A DNA stretch of 64,000 nt. Source: Bog-532 sp963833835 (lineage in GTDB: Bacteria > Actinomycetota > Actinomycetes > Streptosporangiales > Streptosporangiaceae). A program made the position numbers and the translations under genes. Positions within the stretch are counted from its first letter, which is position 1. Every line of letters starts with the position of its first letter. The stretch is taken from the NCBI GenBank assembly GCA_963833835.1, contig CAWHZI010000008.1, positions 62,001 through 126,000 on the forward strand, given 5' to 3'. The notes beneath the pieces were generated by a model that had not been told where the DNA came from, ran no database searches, and saw only the letters and a list, made by a program, of their open reading frames with translations. Positions 33,581 through 42,189 of the stretch are shown piece by piece.

Positions 33581-33602
33581 GACGGAGGTCAGGCTAGCCA
33601 CG

Positions 33603-34019
33603 GTGGATGACACTCAGCTCGAGAAGCAGGCCTATATCGACGATATGGTGCGTCGCCGGGGCTATGTCCTCGATTACCACAAGGTCATGGTCAACCAGGA
33701 CCTGCCGGTCCTGAAGGCCGCCGACGCGCTGGTCTCGGCGGCCTATCTGAAGCAGCGGCTGCTCGACCGGAAGACGAAGGAACTCATCTTCATCGTCTCC
33801 CTGACCGTGCTACGCGCCGAGAAACCGCACATCACCAGCCACATACGGGCGGCTCTGAAAGCGGGCGCGACGCCGGAAGAGATCCTTGAGGCCATCGAGA
33901 TATCGCTCCCGGAGGCGGGCGTGGTCGCCTTCCAGTGGGGCGTTGACGCCTGGCGCGAGGTTGTGCAGCCTGCCGGGATCGAACCATCGACCGGCGCTGT
34001 CGCCGAGTCCGCGGGCTGA
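33603..34019 (+). CDS. Carboxymuconolactone decarboxylase/AhpD-like protein without cysteines
   Basis: A 138-residue all-helical protein with the CMD family core KTKELIFIVSLTVLRAEKPH followed by ITSHIRAALKAGATPEEILEAIEI. It contains no cysteine, so it cannot be an AhpD-type peroxidase and is nearer the decarboxylase side of the family. GTG start behind GGAGG at a long spacing. Co-transcribed with the aldehyde dehydrogenase. Confidence 0.85.
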   Translation: MDDTQLEKQAYIDDMVRRRGYVLDYHKVMVNQDLPVLKAADALVSAAYLKQRLLDRKTKELIFIVSLTVLRAEKPHITSHIRAALKAGATPEEILEAIEISLPEAGVVAFQWGVDAWREVVQPAGIEPSTGAVAESAG

Positions 34020-34184
34020 GCGGCGTTACCGGCCCGCCCTGGAGCGTAACTGAGGTCGTGTGAACTACCTGACGAGTGCCGTGGCGGCATTCGCCAATCT
34101 TGTCATGCCTTCCTTGAGCTGAGCTTTTGCCCACTGCAACCGTTCTTGACGAGTCTTGCCCTAGATGAGAACCTGGGTCATATC

Positions 34185-34198
34185 GGAACATCCGTTCC
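34185..34198. promoter_or_regulatory. Island operator g (main rightward unit)
   Basis: GGAACATCCGTTCC, a near-perfect palindrome with both arms intact, 11 of 14 to the core. It stands upstream of the long PrpD-ThDP-RidA-SDR-hydrolase-CapA unit. Confidence 0.65.
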
Positions 34199-34270
34199 AT
34201 GAATGAGCGAACCAGCTCACCGCGACGCGGCGCGCCGGACCGGCCAGAGACAGGAGATCAGTCACCCGTT

Positions 34271-35661
34271 ATGGACCGGACTTCCTCGGCGATCGTCGAC
34301 TACATCGCGGCCAGCCAAGAAGCGAAGCTGGGTTCTGACGCCTCCCACGCCGTGCGCCGGACGCTGGTCGACTGCCTCGCGTGTGCGGTCGGTGGCCTGG
34401 ACAGCCGCAGGCTGAGGTGGCCCGCGCGCTCGCGGCGGCGGCCAGCTCTGATCCCGGCGCTACCGCATTCGGCCTGGCCCGGCCCACCTCGGTTGAGCTG
34501 GCCGTGTTCGCCAACACGGCCATGGTGCGCTACCTGGACTGGAACGACACCTATTTCACGCACCGCGGCGGCGGCGGTCACCCCAGCGACATCGTGCCCA
34601 CTGCCTTGGCCGTCGGCGAAGCGGTCGGCGCGAGCGGGTCGGCGGTCATGTCCGCCATCGCCTGCGGGTACGAGGTCATCGGCGCCCTGGCGTCAGCCGT
34701 CTGGGTGCGCGAGCGGGGCTGGGACCAGGGGATCAACGTCGTCGCCGCGACCGCCATGATCGCCGGGTTCCTGCTGGAACTGAACCCCGACGAGCTGGGT
34801 CACGCGCTGGCCCTGGCCGTGACGCCCAACGTTCCGGTCCGGCAGACGCGTATCGGGCACCTGTCCATGTGGAAGGGGTGCGCTACCGCCGGCGCCGCCC
34901 GCAACGGGGTGTTCGCCGCGTGGCTGGCCAAGCACGGAATGACCGGGCCGCCCGAGCCGTACGAAGGACGCTCCGGCATCTGGGAGCAGGTGACCGGGCC
35001 CTTCGACCTGCAGATCCCCGTGACCAGCGGCAACCTCGTCATCCAGGACGCCCAGACCAAACTCCGGCCGGCCGAATTCAACTCCCAGGGCCCGATCGAA
35101 CTGGCCCTGCAGGTCAGGGAATCAGTGGACCTGGCGTCGGTCACGGCCATAGAGCTGCAGACCTACTGGCTGGCCTACCACGAGATCGGCATGGACGAGG
35201 CCAAGTGGGATCCGCGCACCCGCGAGACCGCCGACCACAGCCTGCCCTGGCTCCTCGCCGTGGCGCTGACCGACGGCCGGGTCGACCTGGACTCATGCTC
35301 GCCCGCCCGGCTCGCGGATCCGGACGTGCGGGCTCTGCTGGGCAAGGTTCGCATCACCGCGAACCCCAGCTTCACCGAGCGGTTCCCGGGTGAGTTCCCG
35401 AATCGCCTGGTCGTGCGCACGGCCGATGGGCAGGAACTGGTGCGGGAGTCGAGTTATCCGCCCGGGCACCGGCGCAGCCCAGTCGACGACGAGCAGATAA
35501 ACGGCAAGCTGGACGCCGTTCTGCGCGGTCGCTCCGACCAGGACATCGCCCTCGCGCTGCGGGCTCGCGACGGCCTGTGGAACATCGACCAGGTGGACAA
35601 CGTGGCCGCGTTGCTGCAGCCACTTTCCCGGCTCGGGGCGGACGGCGGTGCCCATGTCTGA
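34271..35661 (+). pseudogene. MmgE/PrpD family gene interrupted by a one-base frameshift
   Basis: The N-terminus MDRTSSAIVDYIAASQEAKL to VDCLACAVGGLDS is in one frame; the rest (AEVARALAAAASSDPGATAF, LDWNDTYFTHRGGGGHPSD and on to the stop at 35661) is in another. Restoring one C in AGCCGC at 34403-34408 gives a continuous D-S-P-Q-A-E-V join and a complete family protein of about 460 residues. The HPSD block and the downstream domain are otherwise intact. The family includes 2-methylcitrate dehydratase, cis-aconitate decarboxylase and iminodisuccinate epimerase. Start 34271 is inferred by homology; the frame is open from ATG 34199. Sequencing error or recent mutation are both possible. Confidence 0.75.
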
Positions 35662-37321
35662 CCTGCGCACCGGAGCTGACGCTTTCATCGACCAGCTCGT
35701 CGAGGCCGGCGTCAGTTACGTCTTCGGCAACCCCGGTACGACCGAGGAGCCGTTCCTCGGCCGGCTGAAGGACCGCACGGACCTCACGTTCATCACGGCT
35801 CTGCACGAGTCGGTTGCCGTCTGCGCGGCCGAAGGCTACGCCCGTGCCTCGCGCACCATCGGGGTGGTCGAGGTCCATGCCGGTCCTGGGCTCGGCAACG
35901 CCATGGGCATGCTGTACAACGCGGCCGAGGGGCGGACCCCGCTCCTGGTCTACGTGGGGCAGGTCGAGCAGGCCGGGCAGTATCTGGAGCCCACCCTGGG
36001 CGGCGACTTTGTCGCGATGGCCCGGCCGATCGCGAAGTGGGCCCACGAGGTCCGCACCGTCAACGAGATCCCGCAGGTGGTGCGCCGGGCCATCAAGGTG
36101 GCCCGGACCGACCCGTGCGGCCCGGTGGTGCTGGCCATCCCGATGGACCTCATGGAGCAGGTCTGCCCGGCCGAGGTAACGGCCGTGAGCCTCGTGCCCA
36201 TGGCCGTCGTCCCCGATCAGACGGCGCTGGCCGGAGCGGTGGACCTGATCGCCGCGGCGCAGAGGCCGGTCATCGTGGTCGGTGACGGCGTGGCCCGGGC
36301 GGATGCGATCGACCATGTGGCCGAGCTGGCCGCCACGATCGGCGCGCCCATCTACGGCGGGTTCATGACCGAAACCTGCATCGACCCCGACGAACCGCTC
36401 AGCGGGGGTCGCCTGCCGTCGATTGAGGGCGCGGAGGCGGCCAAGGTCCTGGCCGCGCACGATTGCGTCGTCGCGGTCGGCACCAAGCTCCTGTCGCAGA
36501 TTTTCCCGCTGGCCACAGGCCCGGTCGGCGCGGCCAGCGTCGTCCACATCGGGCTTGATCCGTGGGAGCTGGGCAAGAACCACCCCAGCGCACTCCTGTT
36601 CGGCCAGGAGCGCGAGACGCTGCAGGTGTTGACCCCGGCCCTCGCCGAGCGCCTCCGCCCGCAGGCGGCGAAGGTACGGGACCGCCGGATCAAGCTCGAG
36701 CAGACGCTGCAGGCCAAGCGCGAGCGCATCCGCGAGCTCGACCAGCCCGGCTGGGACGCCGTCCCGATGACCCCCGAGCGGGCCATCGCGGAAATCAGCG
36801 CTCTGCTGCCGCCCGAGGCGATCATCGTCGATGAGTCCCTGACCGCCTACGGGGCGGTGGCCCGGTATATCCGGCTCGAACGAGACCGGTGGTTCAGGCT
36901 GCGGGGCGGCGGCATCGGCGAGGGAATGCCGATGCCCATTGGCATCCAGCTGGCCCGGCCGTCGGCGAAGGTCGTCGCGTTCGTCGGCGATGGATCGTCG
37001 CTCTACACCCCCACGGCCATGTGGACCGCCGCGCATCACGAGCTGCCGATCACCTGGTTCGTGCTCAATAACCACAGCTACCGGGTCCTTAAGGAGAACG
37101 CCCGGCGGGGGAGTGCCTCCACGGCGGCCGCGGACCGCCTGGTCGGTGTGGACTTGGAAGCCCCCATGCTCGACTTTCCCGCACTCGCGGCCGGATTCGG
37201 CGTCGAAGCGGTCCGCGTCAGCACGCCGGAGGAGATCCGGGCCGCAGTCCCCGGCGCCCTACGCAGCAATCGGCCGGTATTGATCGACGTCCAAATCAGC
37301 GCAGTCCTCACTAAAAGGTAA
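35654..37321 (+). CDS. ThDP-dependent enzyme, benzoylformate decarboxylase-like
   Basis: A 555-residue thiamine-diphosphate enzyme. The N-terminal FGNPGTTEEPFLGRL matches the benzoylformate decarboxylase opening GNPGSxELPFL, the cofactor-activating Glu is in ALHESVAVCAAEGYA, an active-site His is in VVEVHAGPGLGNAMG, and the ThDP/Mg motif runs from VGDGSSLYTPTAMW to FVLNNHSYRV. Decarboxylation of a 2-oxo acid to an aldehyde is the likely reaction. The start overlaps the PrpD stop, so translation is coupled; GTG 35648 is an alternative start. Confidence 0.9.
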   Translation: MSDLRTGADAFIDQLVEAGVSYVFGNPGTTEEPFLGRLKDRTDLTFITALHESVAVCAAEGYARASRTIGVVEVHAGPGLGNAMGMLYNAAEGRTPLLVYVGQVEQAGQYLEPTLGGDFVAMARPIAKWAHEVRTVNEIPQVVRRAIKVARTDPCGPVVLAIPMDLMEQVCPAEVTAVSLVPMAVVPDQTALAGAVDLIAAAQRPVIVVGDGVARADAIDHVAELAATIGAPIYGGFMTETCIDPDEPLSGGRLPSIEGAEAAKVLAAHDCVVAVGTKLLSQIFPLATGPVGAASVVHIGLDPWELGKNHPSALLFGQERETLQVLTPALAERLRPQAAKVRDRRIKLEQTLQAKRERIRELDQPGWDAVPMTPERAIAEISALLPPEAIIVDESLTAYGAVARYIRLERDRWFRLRGGGIGEGMPMPIGIQLARPSAKVVAFVGDGSSLYTPTAMWTAAHHELPITWFVLNNHSYRVLKENARRGSASTAAADRLVGVDLEAPMLDFPALAAGFGVEAVRVSTPEEIRAAVPGALRSNRPVLIDVQISAVLTKR

Positions 37322-37325
37322 GAAG

Positions 37326-39074
37326 ATGTCACACTCGTCGGAACCGGCAGGACATGTCGGTCAGCAACTCGTCAACCGCCTGATCGACTACGGCGTCACC
37401 CGGGTGTTCGGCTGCCCGGGCGGACAGACTCTGCCTCTGTACAACGGCATCGCCAACCGGCAGGACAAGATCCAGCACGTGCTCATGCACGACGAGCGCA
37501 GCGGGGTGTACGCGGCCGACGCCTACGCGCGGGCCACAGGCACGATCGGCGTCTGCGACGCGACCGTCGGTCCCGGGGCCAGCAACCTCGTCTCCGGCCT
37601 GGTCGAGGCATCCTCCTCGTCGGTGCCGCTGCTGGCCATCGTGTCCGACATCCCCATCGAGTGGGAGCACCGCCGGGCCCACGGCTCAGCATCGCAGGCC
37701 TTCGAGCAGCGCAGCTTCCTCGAAGCCTGCGTGAAGTACTACGGCCGGGTCGGCTCGACCGCCAGCCTGCCCGAAATGCTGCATGCCTGCATCCGGCTGG
37801 CCACCTCGGGACGCCCCGGCCCGACCGTGCTCGAGGTGCCCGACGACGTCTTCGCCGATCTGGCCGAAGAGGCCGACTTCCCGGCCAGCCCTGAGTACGG
37901 CAAGTATCCCCGGCTCCGCTCGGCCCCCGATCCGGCTGACGTGGCCCGGGCGCTGGACATGCTGCAGGGCTCGCAGCGGCCGATCATCGTGGTCGGCGGC
38001 GGAGCGCTGCGGGCCGACGCCGGCCCCGAAATCCTCGACCTGGCCCGGGTGCTGGGGTGCCCGATCGCGACCACGCTCACGGGCAAGGGCATCGTGGAAG
38101 AGACGCACCCCATGGCGGTGTCGGTCGTCGGCCGCTTCGGCGTCCCGATGGCCAACACAGCGATGGAACAGGCCGACTGCGTCATCTTCATCGGCTCGAA
38201 GACCGGCCAGACGACCACGCTCAACTGGACGCTGCCCTTCCTCGACACGCCGGTGATCCACATCGACATCGACCCGGGCGAGATCGGCCGCAGCTACCAC
38301 AACACGGTCGCGCTGCTGTCCGACGCCAAGCTCGGCGCGGCCGCCCTGGCCGAGGCGCTCCGGGACCGTGCTCCGTCGACGGACTGGAACCGTGACGCGA
38401 TCCGCCAGATGCAGGAGGACTGGTGGGCCGGCCCGATCGTCTTCAAGCAGGAGCCGGTTGAAGGAGTGCTCAAGCCGCAGGACGTGATGCGGACCCTGCG
38501 CGAGGTGATGTCGGACGACGACCTCATCGTGTCTGACGCCAGCCTGGCCTCGGGCTGGATCGGCGGGCGCTGGCAGCTGCGCAAGGCCGGGCGCCGCTTC
38601 TTCGCCCCTCGGGGTCTGGCCGGGCTCGGCTGGGGCCTTCCCGCGGCGATCGGAGTCTCCGAGGCGATGTCCAGCCGGGGGAGTGCACCGGATGGCCGGG
38701 TGGTCTGCGTGGCCGGCGATGGCGGCTGGGCCTACTCGCTGGCCGAGGTGGAGACGGCGCTACGGCGCCGGCTGCCGATTGTCTCCGTCATCCTCAACAA
38801 CAGCACGCTCGGCTGGATCCGGCACTCCGCCGCGACGCGCTATCCCGGCGGCATGGTGTCGCAGGACTTCGAGCAGGTGAGTTACGCCCAAGCCGGTCAG
38901 GGCCTGGGGGCGAACGTGGCCACAGCCAACTCGCTTGACCAGCTCGAGGTGGCTCTGAAGACAGCTCTCAGCGATCAGCGTGGTGTGCCGTGGGTCATCG
39001 AGGCCACCACGTGCGAGATCGAAACCCCGGTGCTGCCATCTCGGGTCAGCACCTCATCGAAGGGTGGTTACTGA
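37326..39074 (+). CDS. ThDP-dependent enzyme, acetolactate-synthase-like
   Basis: A 582-residue thiamine-diphosphate enzyme. The N-terminal domain has VTRVFGCPGGQTLPLYNGI and the activating Glu in LMHDERSGVYAADAYARATG; the central domain carries PIIVVGGGALRADAG; the ThDP motif runs from AGDGGWAYSLAEVETA to VILNNSTLGWI. It is more like acetolactate synthase/oxalyl-CoA decarboxylase relatives than the preceding gene. It follows that gene after 4 bp; the two are only distantly similar and may act in sequence or on different substrates. Confidence 0.9.
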   Translation: MSHSSEPAGHVGQQLVNRLIDYGVTRVFGCPGGQTLPLYNGIANRQDKIQHVLMHDERSGVYAADAYARATGTIGVCDATVGPGASNLVSGLVEASSSSVPLLAIVSDIPIEWEHRRAHGSASQAFEQRSFLEACVKYYGRVGSTASLPEMLHACIRLATSGRPGPTVLEVPDDVFADLAEEADFPASPEYGKYPRLRSAPDPADVARALDMLQGSQRPIIVVGGGALRADAGPEILDLARVLGCPIATTLTGKGIVEETHPMAVSVVGRFGVPMANTAMEQADCVIFIGSKTGQTTTLNWTLPFLDTPVIHIDIDPGEIGRSYHNTVALLSDAKLGAAALAEALRDRAPSTDWNRDAIRQMQEDWWAGPIVFKQEPVEGVLKPQDVMRTLREVMSDDDLIVSDASLASGWIGGRWQLRKAGRRFFAPRGLAGLGWGLPAAIGVSEAMSSRGSAPDGRVVCVAGDGGWAYSLAEVETALRRRLPIVSVILNNSTLGWIRHSAATRYPGGMVSQDFEQVSYAQAGQGLGANVATANSLDQLEVALKTALSDQRGVPWVIEATTCEIETPVLPSRVSTSSKGGY

Positions 39075-39076
39075 AA

Positions 39077-40348
39077 ATGAGCGCGCAAGCAGACGGGTCG
39101 CGCCAGGTCAGCGGGACGATCGACACCTCGGATTACTACGGCTCCGTGGCCGCCGCGGCCAACGGCTACGTCTTTTTCGCCGGCACGGCGATCGACGAGT
39201 CGGGGCGGCTCGCTCCAGGGGCGGTTCCGGATGAGCCCTACCAGACATCGCCGGTCGCGCAGGCCGAGCGGCAGGCTGAGGTGATCTTCGCATCCCTGGA
39301 TCAGTCCCTTGCCCAGCTCGGATCCTCGGTCAGCAACATCGTGCAGATCGAGAACTACGTTCAGCTCAAGGTCCACTCGAACGCGTTCTTCAAGGTGGCC
39401 ACCAGCAAGCGCTACCTGGGCCAGGCGGTCCCGGTCGCGGCCACGGCCCAGGTCGGTTCCTACGTGCCGCAGGGCGCGGTCGCCGCGGTGACCGGGATTG
39501 CCATCATCCCCGACGAGGCCAGCGGCCTGATCAAGGGCGAGCCGCCGGACCCGAGCGGCAAGGCCAGCGCGAACCGCAAGTTCAGCGAGCTCATCTACGC
39601 CGGGCCGTACCTGTACACGACGATCTTCCCGTCGGACCGCAAGAGTGGCCTGCCCGAGGCGGCGCGCACCCCGAGCTGGATCTGGTCGGGCAGTGAGATC
39701 GGAGCCGAGCTCAAGTGGGGGCTTGGCGAGCTTGGCGACCGGCTCAAGGAACTGGGGGCGACCGCCGACGACATCGTCGACTACACGGTGTTCCTCACCG
39801 ATCCGGGCGATCTTTACGAGGTCGACCTGGCCATGGCGGCGGCCATGCCATCCGGGCCGCCCACGCGCACCGTGGTCCCATCGAAGGGCTTCGCGCTGCC
39901 CCGCCGTGAAGGGGCCTTTGGCCACGAAGACGGCGCACCGCGCATGGAGATGCAGTTCCGCATCCGCCGCCCCGAGCACGCGGCGGACAAGCGCTCGGTC
40001 GCCGCTCGTGGCAGCGGGAACGGCTTCCAGGCCGATGCGGTCGAGCTGGGTGGCCTGCTCTGGCTGGGCAGCCAGGTCGCGTCCCCGGCGACGCGGGGCG
40101 ACACCGGGACCGAAGTCAGCGAGATCCTCGACCGGCTCCAGCAGGTGGCCGCCGACGGCGGCTCGGACCTCGCTCGTGCGCTTCGCATCCGGGCCGTCCT
40201 GACCCGGCCCGACCAGGCCGAGCCGTTCTTCGCTGGGCTGCGGAAGGCGATCCCGAATGACCCGCCGGCGGTGAGCGTGGTCGTCGCGCCCATGGCCCTT
40301 TCCACTCCGGATGCGTCCCTGTCGATCGACGCCGTAGTCGCGTCCTGA
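39077..40348 (+). CDS. Triple RidA-domain fusion protein
   Basis: A 423-residue protein in which I see three successive RidA/YjgF-like domains: about residues 15-155 (GYVFFAGTAIDESG, VAATAQVGSYVPQGAVAAVT), 160-310 (LIYAGPYLYTTIFPSD, GATADDIVDYTVFLTD, PPTRTVVPSKG) and 320-423 (LWLGSQVASPATRGD, DLARALRIRAVLTRPD). RidA proteins are normally single-domain homotrimers that hydrolyse enamines/imines; here one chain could form the whole trimer. Only the second domain keeps an Arg in the PTRT position equivalent to catalytic Arg105. ATG 39077 lies two bases after the previous stop. Confidence 0.8.
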   Translation: MSAQADGSRQVSGTIDTSDYYGSVAAAANGYVFFAGTAIDESGRLAPGAVPDEPYQTSPVAQAERQAEVIFASLDQSLAQLGSSVSNIVQIENYVQLKVHSNAFFKVATSKRYLGQAVPVAATAQVGSYVPQGAVAAVTGIAIIPDEASGLIKGEPPDPSGKASANRKFSELIYAGPYLYTTIFPSDRKSGLPEAARTPSWIWSGSEIGAELKWGLGELGDRLKELGATADDIVDYTVFLTDPGDLYEVDLAMAAAMPSGPPTRTVVPSKGFALPRREGAFGHEDGAPRMEMQFRIRRPEHAADKRSVAARGSGNGFQADAVELGGLLWLGSQVASPATRGDTGTEVSEILDRLQQVAADGGSDLARALRIRAVLTRPDQAEPFFAGLRKAIPNDPPAVSVVVAPMALSTPDASLSIDAVVAS

Positions 40349-40414
40349 CCGGTCGGCAGCACGCAGCCGTGATGCAAGAGATGCACAACAACCAATGCAG
40401 GTGAAGGAGAAGCA

Positions 40415-41185
40415 ATGAGTTTTGATCTCAGCGGCAAGGTCGCGATCGTCACCGGTGGCGCCGGCGGTATCGGCACGGCGTACTGCCGGGCCCTGGCCGA
40501 GGCCGGAGCGGCCGTGGCCGTCGCCGACATCGACACCCAGGCCGCCGAGGCGGCGGCCAAGGCGTTGACCGGGGCCGGGCACAAGGCCATCGGCGTGACC
40601 CTGGACGTCACCGATGAGGACTCAGCCCAGGCCGCCGTGGCCCAGGTGACCGAGGCCTTCGGCGGACTGGACATCCTGGTCAACAACGCCGGGATCATGT
40701 CGGCTCTGCCCAAGGGCAAGCTGCTCGACCTGCCGCTGTCCGCCTACGAACTGGCGCTGCGCGTGAACGCGACCAGCATCCTGGTCTGCTCCAAGGCTGC
40801 GGTACCGGCCATGCGCGCCCGGGGCGGTGGCCGGATCATCAACCAGGCGTCGACCGCGGCCTTCGAGGCGGGCGGCGGCCCTTACCGCCTCAGCAAGCAC
40901 CAGGTCGTGGCGCTGACCGCGGCTCTGGCCCAGGACCTCGGCCGGGACAACTTCACGGTCAACGCCATCGCACCCGGGATGATTCAGACCGAGGAGGGCT
41001 TCCGGTCCGCCGGTGCCGTCGGATCGGACCGCCGCACGGCCCGGGCCAAGGGCGTCCCGAACGTCCAGCCTGACCGCGAGCCCGACGCGCTCGTCGGTGC
41101 GCTGCTGCTGCTGGCCTCGGACGCCGGGTCTTACATCAATGGTCAGACGCTGATCATTGACGGCGGACGCAACTGCCGCCTGTGA
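40415..41185 (+). CDS. SDR family oxidoreductase
   Basis: A 256-residue classical SDR with VTGGAGGIGTAYCRALA at residue 12, ILVNNAGIM, the Ser in IINQASTAAFEAGG and catalytic PYRLSK (Tyr/Lys). The C-terminal INGQTLIIDGGRNCRL is typical. ATG follows AGGTGAAGGAGAAGC, the best ribosome site in the unit. An alcohol or keto intermediate is the likely substrate. Confidence 0.93.
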   Translation: MSFDLSGKVAIVTGGAGGIGTAYCRALAEAGAAVAVADIDTQAAEAAAKALTGAGHKAIGVTLDVTDEDSAQAAVAQVTEAFGGLDILVNNAGIMSALPKGKLLDLPLSAYELALRVNATSILVCSKAAVPAMRARGGGRIINQASTAAFEAGGGPYRLSKHQVVALTAALAQDLGRDNFTVNAIAPGMIQTEEGFRSAGAVGSDRRTARAKGVPNVQPDREPDALVGALLLLASDAGSYINGQTLIIDGGRNCRL

Positions 41186-41228
41186 CCACACGTTTGTTCC
41201 AGCTCACCACCGGGAACGGTTCTCGGTC

Positions 41229-42146
41229 ATGATCTCCGAACGGGTGAGCTTCTACAGCGAGCGTGAGCTCGTGTCGGGCATCCTGCGACTCCCGGACGAC
41301 GTCCATCAGCGGCCGGTCCCGGCAGTCGTGCAGGGTCCTGGCTGGCTGCAGGTCAAGGAGGCCAAACGCAACACGCCGTATCACGAGGCGTGGGCGGCGG
41401 CCGGTATCGCGACCTTGATCATCGATTTCCGCGGGTTCGGCGAGTCGGAAGGAGATCCCACGGATCTCCTTCCGGACCGCTGGATCGCCGACCTGCAGAA
41501 CGCGGTCAGTTATCTGTGCACGCGGGAGGACATCGATCCGCGGCGCATCGGCACCTTCGGCTCCGGGAGCACGGGCGGCAGCAACGCGATAGTGCTGTCC
41601 GCCCGGGACCCACGGGTGCGGTTCGCGATCGCCCAGGTTCCCATCGCGGATGGCGCCGACTGGCTACGCGGCATGCGGCGCGAGTATGAGTGGTTCGAGT
41701 TCCTGGCCCGGCTGGAGGCCGATCGCCGGACCCGGGTGCTCACCGGCCAGGGCGAGATGGTCTCGCCGCGGGGCGAGATCATGGTCACGACGCCGCTGCG
41801 CGCGGCCCGCGAGGCCGCGCAGCCGAAGCAGGACATCTACTCACAGCTCGTGTCGCTCCGCAGTGCCGAGGCCATCATGGCCTACCGGCCCATCGACCAC
41901 GTGGCGGCGGCGCGGGCCGTGTTCATCATCGGCGTGGAAGACGACCCGGTCACGCCGACCGAGCACTGCTACCGCCTCTACGAGCAGGCGGTAGCGCCCA
42001 AGAAGCTGATCATTCAGCGTTACACGACGCATTACGCGGCGTACGAGGACTACGCCGACGAGGTCATCCCCCAGATGGTCGAGTGGGCCGAGCAGCACCT
42101 GGCCGTCGAGAACCTTGAGCTTCGCGAGGTGCAGGAACCCGGCTGA
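41229..42146 (+). CDS. Alpha/beta hydrolase (dienelactone hydrolase/S15-like)
   Basis: A 305-residue alpha/beta hydrolase beginning MISERVSFYSERELVSGILR. Oxyanion region VQGPGWLQVKE, strand IATLIIDFRGFGESEG, nucleophile elbow GSGSTGGSNA with Ser, acid in IGVEDDPVTPTE and His in YTTHYAAYEDY. The first Gly of the GxSxG elbow is replaced by Ser. Start 41229 is preferred; the frame is open from GTG 41157 inside the SDR gene. Likely an esterase, lactonase or C-C hydrolase of the pathway. Confidence 0.8.
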   Translation: MISERVSFYSERELVSGILRLPDDVHQRPVPAVVQGPGWLQVKEAKRNTPYHEAWAAAGIATLIIDFRGFGESEGDPTDLLPDRWIADLQNAVSYLCTREDIDPRRIGTFGSGSTGGSNAIVLSARDPRVRFAIAQVPIADGADWLRGMRREYEWFEFLARLEADRRTRVLTGQGEMVSPRGEIMVTTPLRAAREAAQPKQDIYSQLVSLRSAEAIMAYRPIDHVAAARAVFIIGVEDDPVTPTEHCYRLYEQAVAPKKLIIQRYTTHYAAYEDYADEVIPQMVEWAEQHLAVENLELREVQEPG

Positions 42147-42189
42147 CGAGCGGCTCGTACGTCGGTTCACCACAAAGCAGGAGCGGTAC

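Noticed and set aside
34199..34270. ATG 34199 as the start of the MmgE/PrpD gene
   Set aside because: It abuts operator g with no ribosome site, and the extra 24 residues do not resemble the family; 34271 fits the family N-terminus better.
41186..41228. GTTCC and GGGAAC arms between the SDR and hydrolase genes as a possible tenth island operator
   Set aside because: Arm orientation and spacing differ from the nine sites, and it lies inside an operon.
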